From NCBI GenBank assembly GCA_036397035.1, contig DASWJS010000017.1, positions 124,001 to 188,000 on the forward strand: a DNA stretch of 64,000 bases, in the 5' to 3' direction. The notes beneath the pieces are model-generated. The model searched no databases, was not told where the DNA came from, and saw only the letters and a program-made list of their open reading frames with translations. Each line of letters starts with the position of its first letter. Positions within the stretch are counted from its first letter, which is position 1. Positions 1-7,336 of the stretch are shown one piece after another. Position numbers and translations under genes: made by a program. The stretch is from DASWJS01 sp036397035. Lineage in GTDB: Bacteria; Actinomycetota; AC-67.

Positions 1-247
1 CGATGGAGCGTTCTTTCCGGGCGAATGCCTTCCTGAGTTGCTCCTTCGCGGCGTTGAGTTCCTGCCCGACGATTTTTCGGTCCTCCACGCCAACGCTGCC
101 GAGTCCGGCCTGGATCCTCGCGAGCCGAGCCTTGCGCCCCAGCACGCGCACCCGAATCTCGTTGAGGGCGGCGAGGCTGTCCGCGCTCTCGATAGAGGCA
201 AGCGCCTTGTCGCGCTCCTCCTGAATCTCTATCAGCGCGTCCCTCAT
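1..247 (-). CDS. pheS: Phenylalanyl-tRNA synthetase alpha subunit, N-terminal part
   Basis: Partial gene: only the first 82 codons lie in the window and it runs off the left edge. PheS is the catalytic alpha subunit of the alpha2beta2 enzyme that charges tRNA-Phe in the cytosol. The visible part is the N-terminal coiled-coil arm that binds tRNA, with the family pattern LAALNEIRVRVLGRKARL followed by a second basic, alanine-rich helix ending in LRKAFARKE. The ATG at 247 overlaps the stop of the upstream kinase gene as ATGA, so the two are translationally coupled. The position behind infC-rpmI-rplT is the common bacterial arrangement. pheT is presumably just outside. Confidence 0.88.
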   Translation of the reverse strand, partial: MRDALIEIQEERDKALASIESADSLAALNEIRVRVLGRKARLARIQAGLGSVGVEDRKIVGQELNAAKEQLRKAFARKERSI

Positions 248-1296
248 CCCTCACCGTCCCCCGCGGGCAACCAGAATGCGAACACGGTACCCGAGGGGTC
301 GGTCCGTTCGATCGCGATTTCCCCGCCGTGGGCTTCGATGATGCCCTTGCAGATGTAGAGCCCGAGTCCCGTGCCCGACGAGTGCCGCTCGCCGGTGCCC
401 TTCCGGTAGAACTTCGTGAACACGTACGGCACGTGCCGCGCCGCGATCCCGGGCCCCGCATCGGCGACGCGCACCGTCACGCGTTCGTCGTCCGCTTCGC
501 CGGTGACCGCGATGGGACCGGGGTCGGCGTGACGGACCGCGTTCTCGACCAGGTTCACGAGCACCTGCTCGACCTTGCCCGGGTCGGCGACGACCTTGGG
601 GAACGGCTCGGGGAACGTGCTCGTGATCGCATGATTCTTGGCGTCCATGTCGATGCGCTCGGCCACCTGGGTCGCCAGCTCCGCCAGGTCGAGCACCTGC
701 TTCTTGACCTCGAGCCGTCCGGCCTCCAGGCGCGACAGGTCCAGCAGGTCCTTCAGCAGCCGGTTCATCCGGTCGGCGTCCCAGTCGATGGTCGTGAGCA
801 TGTGCAGCTTCTGCTCGTCGGTGAAGCGCTCCCAGTTGCGCCGCATCGTCGAGGTGAAGCCCTTGACCGAGGTCAGGGGCGAGCGCAGGTCGTGCGCCAG
901 GGTCGCGATCAAGTCGTAGGCCGAGCGTTCCGAGAGGTGACGCCTGGACCCGTCGCGGAGCGCGGCGATCACGCGCACGATCGCGCCGGCGTCGTCGCGG
1001 ACGAACGTGGCGCGCAGGGTGACCGGGCGCTCGGAGCCGTCGGCGCGGTAGAGCATGTAGTGGCGCTCGGGCGAGCCGTGCGAGAGCCGGGGCGCGACGG
1101 CGAACGGGTCCAGCTCTTCGTGCACCAGGCTCCCCGCCGCGTCGCGCAAGCGGCAGACGTCGCCGTAGGGCTTGCCGATCGCGTCCGCGCGGCTCCAACC
1201 GGTGAGCCGCTCGGCCTGGCCGTTCAGGTCTTCGATGGCCCGATCCGGCCCGACGACGATCACCGCATCGGGCAGCAAGTCGAAGAGTTCATCCAC
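244..1296 (-). CDS. PAS-domain sensor histidine kinase
   Basis: Orthodox histidine kinase of about 350 residues with no transmembrane segment, hence probably cytosolic. A PAS domain (about residues 1-115, opening with LFDLLPDAVIVVG) is followed by a HisKA dimerisation helix with the phospho-acceptor in LIATLAHDLRSPLTSVKGF. The HATPase domain shows the N box NLVENAVRHA, the G1 box DAGPGI and the G2 box GTGLGLYI. I chose the GTG at 1296 because GGAGG lies about 8 bases upstream; an in-frame ATG at 1332 would add 12 residues but has a poor ribosome site. The gene overlaps both neighbours. No partner response regulator is adjacent, so its target is unknown. Confidence 0.85.
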   Translation of the reverse strand: MDELFDLLPDAVIVVGPDRAIEDLNGQAERLTGWSRADAIGKPYGDVCRLRDAAGSLVHEELDPFAVAPRLSHGSPERHYMLYRADGSERPVTLRATFVRDDAGAIVRVIAALRDGSRRHLSERSAYDLIATLAHDLRSPLTSVKGFTSTMRRNWERFTDEQKLHMLTTIDWDADRMNRLLKDLLDLSRLEAGRLEVKKQVLDLAELATQVAERIDMDAKNHAITSTFPEPFPKVVADPGKVEQVLVNLVENAVRHADPGPIAVTGEADDERVTVRVADAGPGIAARHVPYVFTKFYRKGTGERHSSGTGLGLYICKGIIEAHGGEIAIERTDPSGTVFAFWLPAGDGEG

Positions 1297-2050
1297 GGGA
1301 GCGCCCTCCGCGTGACTGCCGGGTCCATTCATACAAGACCTGCGCCGTCCACAGCGATAACGGCAGCGGTGCGTCCGCCACGCCCACGACCACGTCGGCC
1401 GCCGCGCCGTCGTCACCGTCGTCGCCGCAGACCGACAGGCAGATCGCGCCGCCGAGGTCCGCCTCCCACGGGGGCGGTCCTTCGCCGAGCCGCACGACCC
1501 GCGCGCCCGCTTCCCGCGCTCGGTCCAGCGCCGCCCCGGCGCGCGCGGCGGCGCGCATCCGCAACCGGAAGTGCGCGCCGGCCGCCGCCCGGATCACGTT
1601 CGGGGCGAGCACGTCGGCACAGCGCGGCCCGATGACGACCTCCTCGCCGCCGTGAGCCGCGAAGGCCGCCAGGATCGCCGCGAGCGTTCGCGGGTCGTGG
1701 ACGCCGGAGAGCACCAAGCCCGGCGCGGCGCCGGCCTCGGACTGCGGCTGGACGGCCAGCGTGCCGACGCCGAGCACGTCGGGCGCCGGCATGCCCGAGG
1801 CGATCGACTCCATCAGCTCGACCGACACGGCACGCAGCGTCACCGAGGACGCGGACGCGCGCTCCAGCAACGCCGCCGAGCGCCGCTCGGCCCGGCCGGA
1901 GTAGAACACCTCGTCTACCGCGCCCGCCTCGAGGGCGGCGCCGACCGCTCGCCTGCCTTCGATCAGCACGTGCGAGGTTCGCTCCCGCCACTGCCGCTTT
2001 CGGAGCCGGCGCGCGCGCCTGACGGCCGGGTTCGCGGCACTGCGGATCAC
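1289..2050 (-). CDS. TrmH/SpoU (SPOUT) family RNA methyltransferase-like protein, catalytic motifs degenerate
   Basis: 253 residues starting at a GTG that overlaps the rplT stop as GTGA. The N-terminus (NPAVRRARRLRKRQWRERTSHVLIEG) is the RNA-binding domain typical of TsnR/RlmB-like enzymes, and the position between rplT and pheS is where SpoU-family 23S rRNA methyltransferases often sit. The knot motifs have decayed. Motif 1, normally DPxNxGAxxRxA, reads DPRTLAAILAAFAA, losing the Asn and Arg. The glycine/glutamate-rich motif 2 reads LSVCGDDGDDG. Motif 3, normally SLNVSVA, reads LSLWTAQV. The fold is recognisable, but the SAM site and catalytic arginine are doubtful, so it may only bind rRNA. 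Confidence 0.75.
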   Translation of the reverse strand: MIRSAANPAVRRARRLRKRQWRERTSHVLIEGRRAVGAALEAGAVDEVFYSGRAERRSAALLERASASSVTLRAVSVELMESIASGMPAPDVLGVGTLAVQPQSEAGAAPGLVLSGVHDPRTLAAILAAFAAHGGEEVVIGPRCADVLAPNVIRAAAGAHFRLRMRAAARAGAALDRAREAGARVVRLGEGPPPWEADLGGAICLSVCGDDGDDGAAADVVVGVADAPLPLSLWTAQVLYEWTRQSRGGRSRG

Positions 2051-2424
2051 GCCCCCGGGGGTTGACCTTGCGCGAGCCCCGTGCGCGCCACCTCGACCAG
2101 CGCGCCGAACGCCTGAGGATCGCTGACCGCAAGCTCGGAGAGCATGCGCCGGTCGACCTCGACCTCCGCGTTGCGAAGGCCGTTCATGAAGCGGTTGTAG
2201 GACAGGCCGTGCTCCCGCGCCGCCGCGTTGATGCGCGCGATCCAGAGCGTGCGGAACTCGCCCTGCCGCTTGCGCCGGTCCCGCGTCGAGTAGCGCAGGG
2301 AGTGCAGCACTTGCTCGCGCGCGGGACGGTAGAGCCGCCCGCGCGAGCCGCGAAAGCCGCTCGCGCGCGAAAGGATCGTCCGGCGCTTCTTGCGTGCGGT
2401 GACGCCTCGCTTGACCCGTGCCAT
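2047..2424 (-). CDS. rplT: 50S ribosomal protein bL20
   Basis: 125-residue bL20, an early-binding 23S rRNA protein needed for 50S assembly. The sequence begins MARVKRGVTARKKRRTIL and contains the family motif SRASGFRGSRGRLYRPAREQ. I started at this ATG because upstream in-frame residues show no family similarity. It follows rpmI by one base in the infC-rpmI-rplT operon. In other bacteria L20 represses this operon through the leader RNA. The leader here is structured, so autoregulation is plausible but unproven. Confidence 0.97.
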   Translation of the reverse strand: MARVKRGVTARKKRRTILSRASGFRGSRGRLYRPAREQVLHSLRYSTRDRRKRQGEFRTLWIARINAAAREHGLSYNRFMNGLRNAEVEVDRRMLSELAVSDPQAFGALVEVARTGLAQGQPPGA

Positions 2425-2425
2425 C

Positions 2426-2620
2426 TCAGCCTCCCAGCATGCGGCGCGCGCGCCGCACGTCCGCACCCGCCACGACGACGACCTTCGACAAGCGCCGCTT
2501 CCGGCGCGAGGACTTCTTCTCCAGGATGTGCCGGAAGTTCGAGCGTTCGCGCATGATCTTGCCGCTCCCGGTGACGCGCAGCCGCTTCTTCGCCGCGCGA
2601 TGCGTCTTCATCTTCGGCAT
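2426..2620 (-). CDS. rpmI: 50S ribosomal protein bL35
   Basis: 64-residue basic ribosomal protein bL35 with the standard opening MPKMKTHRAAKKRLRVTGSGK. Length and lysine/arginine pattern match the family, although the C-terminus has drifted to VVVVAGADVRRARRMLGG. It directly abuts the infC stop and is one base upstream of rplT, forming the usual IF3-L35-L20 translation operon. Confidence 0.97.
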   Translation of the reverse strand: MPKMKTHRAAKKRLRVTGSGKIMRERSNFRHILEKKSSRRKRRLSKVVVVAGADVRRARRMLGG

Positions 2621-3184
2621 TTACTGTTCCCCTTCCGTCACCACCGGCTCCGCCTCGGCTTCCGCCTTCCCGTCCTTCGTCGCCTTGGCGCTCTTCTTGA
2701 CCGGGGTGAAGACCACGGTCATGTTCCGTCCGTCCAGCTTCGGCGGCGATTCCACCTGCGCGACGGCCGTGAGGTCGTCCGCGAGCTTGCCGAGCAACTG
2801 CGCGCCGCGCTCCGTGTGCGCCATCTCGCGTCCCCGGAACCACACGGTGACCTTCACCTTGTGCCCCGCGCCCAGGAACCTCGTCACGTGTCCGAGCTTC
2901 GTCCGGTAGTCGTGCTCGTCGATCTTGGGGCGAAGCCGCATCTCCTTCAGGACCGAGGACGCCGCCTTGCGCTTGGCGTCGCGGGCCTTCGCCGCCATCT
3001 CGTACCGGTACTTGCCGTAGTCCAGCAGCCTGCACACCGGCGGCCGCGCCTGCGGCGCCACCTCGACCAGGTCGAGATCCAGCTCCCGGGCGATCCGCAG
3101 GGCGTCGTTCAGCCCCAGGATCCCCACCTGACTCCCGTCCGGGCCCACGAGGCGCACCTCGGTGGCTCGGATCCGGTCGTTCAC
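2621..3184 (-). CDS. infC: Translation initiation factor IF-3
   Basis: 187-residue IF-3, which binds the 30S subunit, prevents premature 50S joining and proofreads the start codon and initiator tRNA. The N domain (LVGPDGSQVGILGLNDALRIA) and the linker/C domain (KEMRLRPKIDEHDYRTKLGHVTRFL, then VTVWFRGREMAHTERG) are both present. The acidic tail beyond about residue 170 is an extra. The start is a GTG, not the AUU used in E. coli. A roughly 165-base leader with a terminator-like hairpin lies upstream, behind a good sigma-70-type promoter. Confidence 0.97.
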   Translation of the reverse strand: MNDRIRATEVRLVGPDGSQVGILGLNDALRIARELDLDLVEVAPQARPPVCRLLDYGKYRYEMAAKARDAKRKAASSVLKEMRLRPKIDEHDYRTKLGHVTRFLGAGHKVKVTVWFRGREMAHTERGAQLLGKLADDLTAVAQVESPPKLDGRNMTVVFTPVKKSAKATKDGKAEAEAEPVVTEGEQ

Positions 3185-3232
3185 CCTAGGTTCCTGTGCG
3201 ATCCAGCATCACCTCGTCGATCGAGTCGCCGT

Positions 3233-3333
3233 CGGGAAGAAGAGGAAAGGTGCCCGAAGGCACCCCGAACGAACCTCGTCGCAACCCCGCGAGCGAACCC
3301 ACCGGGGTGAGGAGTCCGATCTCCTTCTTCCCG
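3233..3333 (-). promoter_or_regulatory. infC leader: terminator-like hairpin with long-range complement
   Basis: Read on the minus strand, the infC leader contains GGTGCC-TTCG-GGCACC (3249-3264), a UUCG-capped hairpin followed by a pyrimidine-rich tract (3234-3248). A 10-base segment inside that tract (CTTCTTCCCG, 3233-3242) is perfectly complementary to CGGGAAGAAG further upstream in the leader (3324-3333). The purine segment could therefore pair with the tract or leave it free, as in attenuators. This pairing is seen directly; regulation by L20 or IF3 is inference from the same operon in other bacteria. Confidence 0.5.
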
Positions 3334-3357
3334 CGCGGTCGTACCGCGCAACGGTGC

Positions 3358-3386
3358 AGTATAGAGAGGGCGCGGACCCCTGTCGA
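3358..3386 (-). promoter_or_regulatory. Promoter of the infC-rpmI-rplT operon
   Basis: On the minus strand TCGACA (3381-3386), one base from the -35 consensus, is separated by exactly 17 bases from TATACT (3358-3363), one base from the -10 consensus. Transcription would begin near 3351. The -35 hexamer lies in the loop of the hairpin that follows the cold-shock gene. Confidence 0.7.
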
Positions 3387-3396
3387 GGTCCGCGCC
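3369..3396 (-). terminator. Hairpin terminator after the cold-shock gene
   Basis: A perfect 10-base inverted repeat, GGCGCGGACC and GGTCCGCGCC, with an 8-base loop sits 24 bases after the cold-shock stop codon. The following CTCTCTATA is only moderately U-rich, so termination may be partial. It overlaps the infC promoter. Confidence 0.5.
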
Positions 3397-3420
3397 GTCG
3401 AGCCCCCGTGACCGTCCGGA

Positions 3421-3624
3421 TCAGCCGGCGGCCCGGACGTTGGACGCCTGCTCGCCCTTCGGGCCCTGGACGATGTCGAACTCGACCTTCTGGCCCTCGG
3501 TGAGCGTGCGGTACCCCTCCATCTGAATGGCCGTGTGATGGACGAAGATGTCGTCCCCGTCCGCGCGCGAGATAAAGCCGAAGCCTTTCTCGTTGCTGAA
3601 CCACTTGACCGTGCCTTCTGCCAC
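3421..3624 (-). CDS. Cold-shock protein, CspA family
   Basis: 67-residue single-domain cold-shock protein that binds single-stranded nucleic acid and acts as an RNA chaperone. RNP1 (KGFGFI) and RNP2 (DIFVHHTAI) are intact, and the opening is AEGTVKWFSNEKGFGFI. The start is a GTG at 3624 with GGGAG 6 bases upstream; extending further adds non-homologous residues. It stands alone between hisG and infC with its own hairpin terminator. The family is often cold-induced, but nothing in the sequence proves that here. Confidence 0.95.
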   Translation of the reverse strand: MAEGTVKWFSNEKGFGFISRADGDDIFVHHTAIQMEGYRTLTEGQKVEFDIVQGPKGEQASNVRAAG

Positions 3625-3689
3625 TGCGCTGCTCCCTTCGACCCGCCCCGCGCGCGCGGAGCACCGCCCACCGTCGGCGCGGCGGCGAA

Positions 3690-3698
3690 ACCGTACCA
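3690..3698 (-). promoter_or_regulatory. Possible extended -10 promoter of the cold-shock gene
   Basis: Minus-strand TGGTACGGT: a TG, one spacer base and TACGGT (3690-3695). It would give a 5' leader of about 60 bases. No convincing -35 is visible. The same TGGTA layout recurs at the two pyr promoters. Confidence 0.35.
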
Positions 3699-3737
3699 CA
3701 GGCGCCGCCGGGGGCGGCATGGTCCGGGCCGTCCGCT

Positions 3738-4613
3738 CTAGGGGACGATCTTGGAGATCGGAAGCTCGACGATGTCGGTCGCCCCGCGCTCCTTGAGCTG
3801 CGGGATGAGCACGTTGATCCGCGCCTTTTCCACCACGGTCTCGACCGCGTAGGCGTCCCCCGACGAGAGCTTGGCCACCGTCGGGGACTTCATCGCCGGC
3901 AGCACGGTGAGCAGGCCGTCGAGGTCCGCCGCGGCGACGTTCAGCTTCACCAGGACCCGTCCGCGCGCCGCCATCGCGCCCAGCAGCAGGACCTGGAGGT
4001 CCTCCATCGCGCGGCGCTTCCGCTCGTCCGCGGCGGCGGCTCGGTTCGCGATCAGCACGGTCTCGCTCTCCATCAGCGTCTCGATGATCGTCAGGCCGCT
4101 CCGGCGCAGCGAGGTGCCGGTCTCGGTCACCTCCACCACGGCGTCGACGATCTCGGGCACCTTGGCCTCGGTGGCGCCGTAGGACAGGAACACCTTCACC
4201 GGCGTGCCGAGCTTTTCGAACGCGCGGCGCGTCAGGTTGGGGTACTCGGTCGAGATCCGGGCGCCCTCGGGCAGGTCCGCCGCCGACTGCCAGGAGGACG
4301 CCATGGGTACGGCGAGCACGATCCGGGCTTTGCCCCCCGACCGGCCCGAGTAGTGCAGGGAGGTCAGCACCTCGACCTCCGCGCCGGTCTCCTCCACCCA
4401 GTCCAGGCCCGTGATGCCAAGGTCGAAGTAGCCCTCCTCGACGTAGGTCGGGATCTCTTGCGGGCGAAGGATCGAGACGCGGTCGATCCTCGGGTCCTCG
4501 ATCGTGCCGTGGTAGTCGCGGTCGGACCCGCGGCGCACCGCGAGGTCGGCCTGCTCCAGCAAACCGAGCGTCGAGGGCTCCAGCGAGCCCTTCGGGATGA
4601 CGAGCTTCAGCAT
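3738..4613 (-). CDS. hisG: ATP phosphoribosyltransferase, long form
   Basis: 291-residue HisG, first step of histidine synthesis (ATP plus PRPP gives phosphoribosyl-ATP). The N-terminal catalytic lobes show LVIPKGSLEPSTLGLL and DLGITGLDWVEE; the PRPP loop region reads VEVTETGTSLRRSGL. The C-terminal domain from about residue 210 is the ACT-like regulatory domain of the long, histidine-inhibited form, so HisZ is not needed. It lies 43 bases after ribH. Such a rib-his neighbourhood is usual in actinobacteria, but no hisE is seen beside it. Confidence 0.96.
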   Translation of the reverse strand: MLKLVIPKGSLEPSTLGLLEQADLAVRRGSDRDYHGTIEDPRIDRVSILRPQEIPTYVEEGYFDLGITGLDWVEETGAEVEVLTSLHYSGRSGGKARIVLAVPMASSWQSAADLPEGARISTEYPNLTRRAFEKLGTPVKVFLSYGATEAKVPEIVDAVVEVTETGTSLRRSGLTIIETLMESETVLIANRAAAADERKRRAMEDLQVLLLGAMAARGRVLVKLNVAAADLDGLLTVLPAMKSPTVAKLSSGDAYAVETVVEKARINVLIPQLKERGATDIVELPISKIVP

Positions 4614-4656
4614 CGCGAGCGGACTCTAGCAGCAGGCTCCAACGGACCCGGCCCCT

Positions 4657-5130
4657 TTAGAGGCCGAAGAGCGCCATCTCGATCGCGACGGCGGCGGCAT
4701 CCGATCCCTTGTTGCCGGCCCGGTTGCTCCAGGAGCCGCGACCCGTCGCGCGCGCCTGCGCCTGCGCCTTGGTCTCGGTCGTCAGCACGCCGAATGCGAT
4801 CGGGATCCCCGTCGAGGTCGAGACGTCCATGAGTCCCTGCGCGCACGCGGAGGCCACGAAATCGAAGTGCGGGGTCTCCCCGCGGATGATGCACCCGAGC
4901 GCCACGACGGCGTGCACGCCGCCGTCGATGACCCGCTTGCACGCGAGCGGCAGCTCGAACGCGCCCGGCACGCGGTGGACCGCCGTGTCGGTCGCGCCCG
5001 CATCCTTGAGAACGCGCAGCGCGCCGTCGAGGAGCTTGTCGGTGATGTCGGGGTGGAAGCGAGCCACGACGACCGGGATGACGAGGTCGCGGGCGTCGAG
5101 ATCGCCGGCAGGCGGGCCGCTCCCGGCCAT
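4657..5130 (-). CDS. ribH: 6,7-dimethyl-8-ribityllumazine synthase
   Basis: 157-residue lumazine synthase, which condenses the ribitylamino-pyrimidine with dihydroxybutanone phosphate in the penultimate step of riboflavin synthesis. Family motifs are VPGAFELPLACK, VVALGCIIRGETPHFDFV and the C-terminal GRGSWSNRAGNKGSDAA. The catalytic His is in ETPHFD. The gene begins 2 bases after ribBA, so it is coupled. The first 17 residues are variable, as in the family. Confidence 0.96.
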   Translation of the reverse strand: MAGSGPPAGDLDARDLVIPVVVARFHPDITDKLLDGALRVLKDAGATDTAVHRVPGAFELPLACKRVIDGGVHAVVALGCIIRGETPHFDFVASACAQGLMDVSTSTGIPIAFGVLTTETKAQAQARATGRGSWSNRAGNKGSDAAAVAIEMALFGL

Positions 5131-5132
5131 CC

Positions 5133-6353
5133 CTACTCCGCGGCGTCCTTCGGGGGAAGGTCCAGCTCGTGGCCGAGCTTGTCGCGCTTGGCGCGCAGGT
5201 AGCTGATGTTGTGCTCGGTCGCGCTCGTCTGCAGCGGGACGCGCTCGGCGATCGTCAGCCCGTATCCCTCCAGGCCCGCCCGCTTGGTCGGGTTGTTGGT
5301 CAGCAAGCGCATCGACTGCACGCCCAGGTCCACCAGGATCTGCGCGCCGACGCCGTAGTCGCGCGGGTCGGGCGGGAAGCCCAGCGAGCGGTTCGCCTCG
5401 ACGGTGTCCTGGCCGGACTCCTGCAACTGGTAGGCGCGCAGCTTGTGCAGCAGCCCGATCCCGCGTCCCTCGTGACCGCGGATGTACACCAGCACCCCCC
5501 GCCCCTCCTGCGCGATGCGCTCCATCGCGGCTTCCAGTTGGGTGCCGCAGTCGCAGCGGTAGGAGTGAAAGACGTCGCCCGTCAGGCATTCGGAGTGCAT
5601 CCGCGTCAGCACCATCGACCCGTCGCCGATGTCGCCGCACACGAGCGCGATGTGGTGACGCCCGTCGAAGGACTCGTAGCCGATCGCCGTGAACTCTCCC
5701 GATCGCGTCGGCAGCTTCGCGATGGCCTCGGCCTCACGCCGGACGAGCGTCTCCTCCTTGCGCCGGTAGGCGATCAGGTCCGCGATCGAAATCAGCTTCA
5801 GGCCGTGCACGCTCGCCACGTCCTGGAGTTGCCCGAGCCGCGCCATCGTCCCGTCCTCGTTCATGATCTCGCAGATCACGCCGGCCGGGTACAGCCCCGC
5901 GAGCCGCGAGAGGTCCACGGCGGCCTCGGTGTGCCCGGCGCGCTTCAGCACGCCCCCCGGCTGCGCGCGCAAGGGGAAGACGTGTCCGGGCTTGCGGAAG
6001 TCCTCGGGAACCGCGTTGGCGTCGAGCAGCTTGCGCACCGTGGCCGCGCGGTCGTGCGCGGAGATGCCCGTCCCGCCGTGCATCAGGTCCACCGAGATCG
6101 AGAACGCGGTCTCGTGCGTCGAGGCCATCTCCGGGACCATCGGCGGGATGCCGAGCTGGTCGAGCCGCTCTCCGATCACCGGCATGCAGATCAGGCCGCG
6201 GCCGTGCGTCGCCATGAAGTTGACGGCCTCGGCCGAGCACTTCTCCGCGGCCATCACGAAGTCGCCCTCGTTCTCGCGATCGGCGTCGTCGACGACGATG
6301 ATGATCTTGCCCTCGCGCAGGTCCTCGATCGCTTCGGGGATCGTGGCGAACAT
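5133..6353 (-). CDS. ribBA: Bifunctional DHBP synthase / GTP cyclohydrolase II
   Basis: 406 residues. The N-terminal RibB half (about 1-205) makes 3,4-dihydroxy-2-butanone 4-phosphate from ribulose 5-phosphate; DDADRENEGDFV and HTEAAVDL carry the metal and active-site residues. The C-terminal RibA half converts GTP to the first pyrimidine intermediate, with the zinc motif CLTGDVFHSYRCDCG and the catalytic stretch RGHEGRGIGL. ATG at 6353 gives the family-standard start MFATIPEAIEDLREGK. It lies 8 bases after ribE. Confidence 0.97.
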   Translation of the reverse strand: MFATIPEAIEDLREGKIIIVVDDADRENEGDFVMAAEKCSAEAVNFMATHGRGLICMPVIGERLDQLGIPPMVPEMASTHETAFSISVDLMHGGTGISAHDRAATVRKLLDANAVPEDFRKPGHVFPLRAQPGGVLKRAGHTEAAVDLSRLAGLYPAGVICEIMNEDGTMARLGQLQDVASVHGLKLISIADLIAYRRKEETLVRREAEAIAKLPTRSGEFTAIGYESFDGRHHIALVCGDIGDGSMVLTRMHSECLTGDVFHSYRCDCGTQLEAAMERIAQEGRGVLVYIRGHEGRGIGLLHKLRAYQLQESGQDTVEANRSLGFPPDPRDYGVGAQILVDLGVQSMRLLTNNPTKRAGLEGYGLTIAERVPLQTSATEHNISYLRAKRDKLGHELDLPPKDAAE

Positions 6354-6361
6354 GGCTCCTC

Positions 6362-7336
6362 CTACCGCTTCCTGCTCGGGCGCGCCCGCTTCGCGACCCT
6401 CGTGGCCGCCGGACGCCTGGCCGTCGTGCGCTTGGCCGCCGTGCGCTTGGCCGGACGCTTGGCCGCCGGACGCTTGGCCGCCGTGCGGCTCGGACGCTTC
6501 GCGACTTTCTTCTTCGCCGCCGGCCTCGCCCGCGCGGGCTTCTTCGGTGCCGGTTTCCTCGGTGCGGGCTTCTTCGGTGCCGGCTTTTTCGGTGCCGGCC
6601 TCGCGGCGGCCGGCTTCTGAGCGGCAGGCTTCAGCGGGATCGGCGGAGGCTTCTTCGCCGGCAGCTTCGAGCGCGGGACCGGCCGGACCGACGGGTCCGG
6701 CCGCTCTTTCGGCGGCTCCTCGACGGGCGCGAACGACGGGCGGCTCGCCCGCGCGCTCAGGTGACGCTCCACGTACTTGGAGAGCACGTCCACCTCGACG
6801 TTGACCGACGAGCCCTGCATCTTCTGGCCGAGCGTCGTCTCGGCGACCGTGTGCGGGATGAGCGCCACGCGGAAGCGTTCCTTGTCGACCGCCGTCACGG
6901 TCAGGCTGACGCCGTCCACCGCGACCGAGCCCTGCGGCGCCAGGTAGCGGGTCAGCTCGAACGGGATCGTCACCTCCAGCACGTCCTGCGCGCCGACCCG
7001 GCGGCGCGAGCGCACCAGCCCGACCGCGTCGACGTGCCCCTGGACGATGTGCCCGCCGAGCCGGCCGGCCGCGCGCACGGGCATCTCCAGGTTCACCAGC
7101 TCGTCGGGTTCCAGGATGCCGAGGTTCGTGCGGGCGACGGTGTCGGGCACGAGGTCGCACGCGAAGGACTCGTGGTTGCGCTCGGTCACCGTCACGCATG
7201 CGCCGTTGACCGAGACCGAATCGCCGACCGACAGCTCGGCGACCATCTCGGGACACTTGATCTCGAGCCGCGCTCCACCGCCGCGACGGCTCACGCGGGC
7301 CACCGATCCACGCCGTTCCACGATGCCGGTGAACAT
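6362..7336 (-). CDS. ribE: Riboflavin synthase alpha chain with histone-H1-like C-terminal tail
   Basis: 324 residues. Residues 1 to about 195 are an ordinary two-barrel riboflavin synthase that dismutates two lumazines to riboflavin, starting MFTGIVE, with NGACVTV in the first barrel and its counterpart DGVSLTV in the second, and GGHIVQGHVDAVG between them. Beyond this, residues about 200-324 form a low-complexity tail of Pro, Ala, Lys and Arg with repeated PAPKKPA and AAKRPA units, resembling histone H1 or actinobacterial nucleoid-protein tails. The frame is continuous and the stop lies beyond the tail. Most family members end near 200-215 residues. The ATG overlaps the ribD stop as TGATG. 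Confidence 0.92.
   Translation of the reverse strand: MFTGIVERRGSVARVSRRGGGARLEIKCPEMVAELSVGDSVSVNGACVTVTERNHESFACDLVPDTVARTNLGILEPDELVNLEMPVRAAGRLGGHIVQGHVDAVGLVRSRRRVGAQDVLEVTIPFELTRYLAPQGSVAVDGVSLTVTAVDKERFRVALIPHTVAETTLGQKMQGSSVNVEVDVLSKYVERHLSARASRPSFAPVEEPPKERPDPSVRPVPRSKLPAKKPPPIPLKPAAQKPAAARPAPKKPAPKKPAPRKPAPKKPARARPAAKKKVAKRPSRTAAKRPAAKRPAKRTAAKRTTARRPAATRVAKRARPSRKR

Noticed and set aside
6362..6760. Separate lysine-rich nucleoid protein gene after ribE
   Set aside because: No start codon with a ribosome site occurs at the junction and the frame is continuous with riboflavin synthase.
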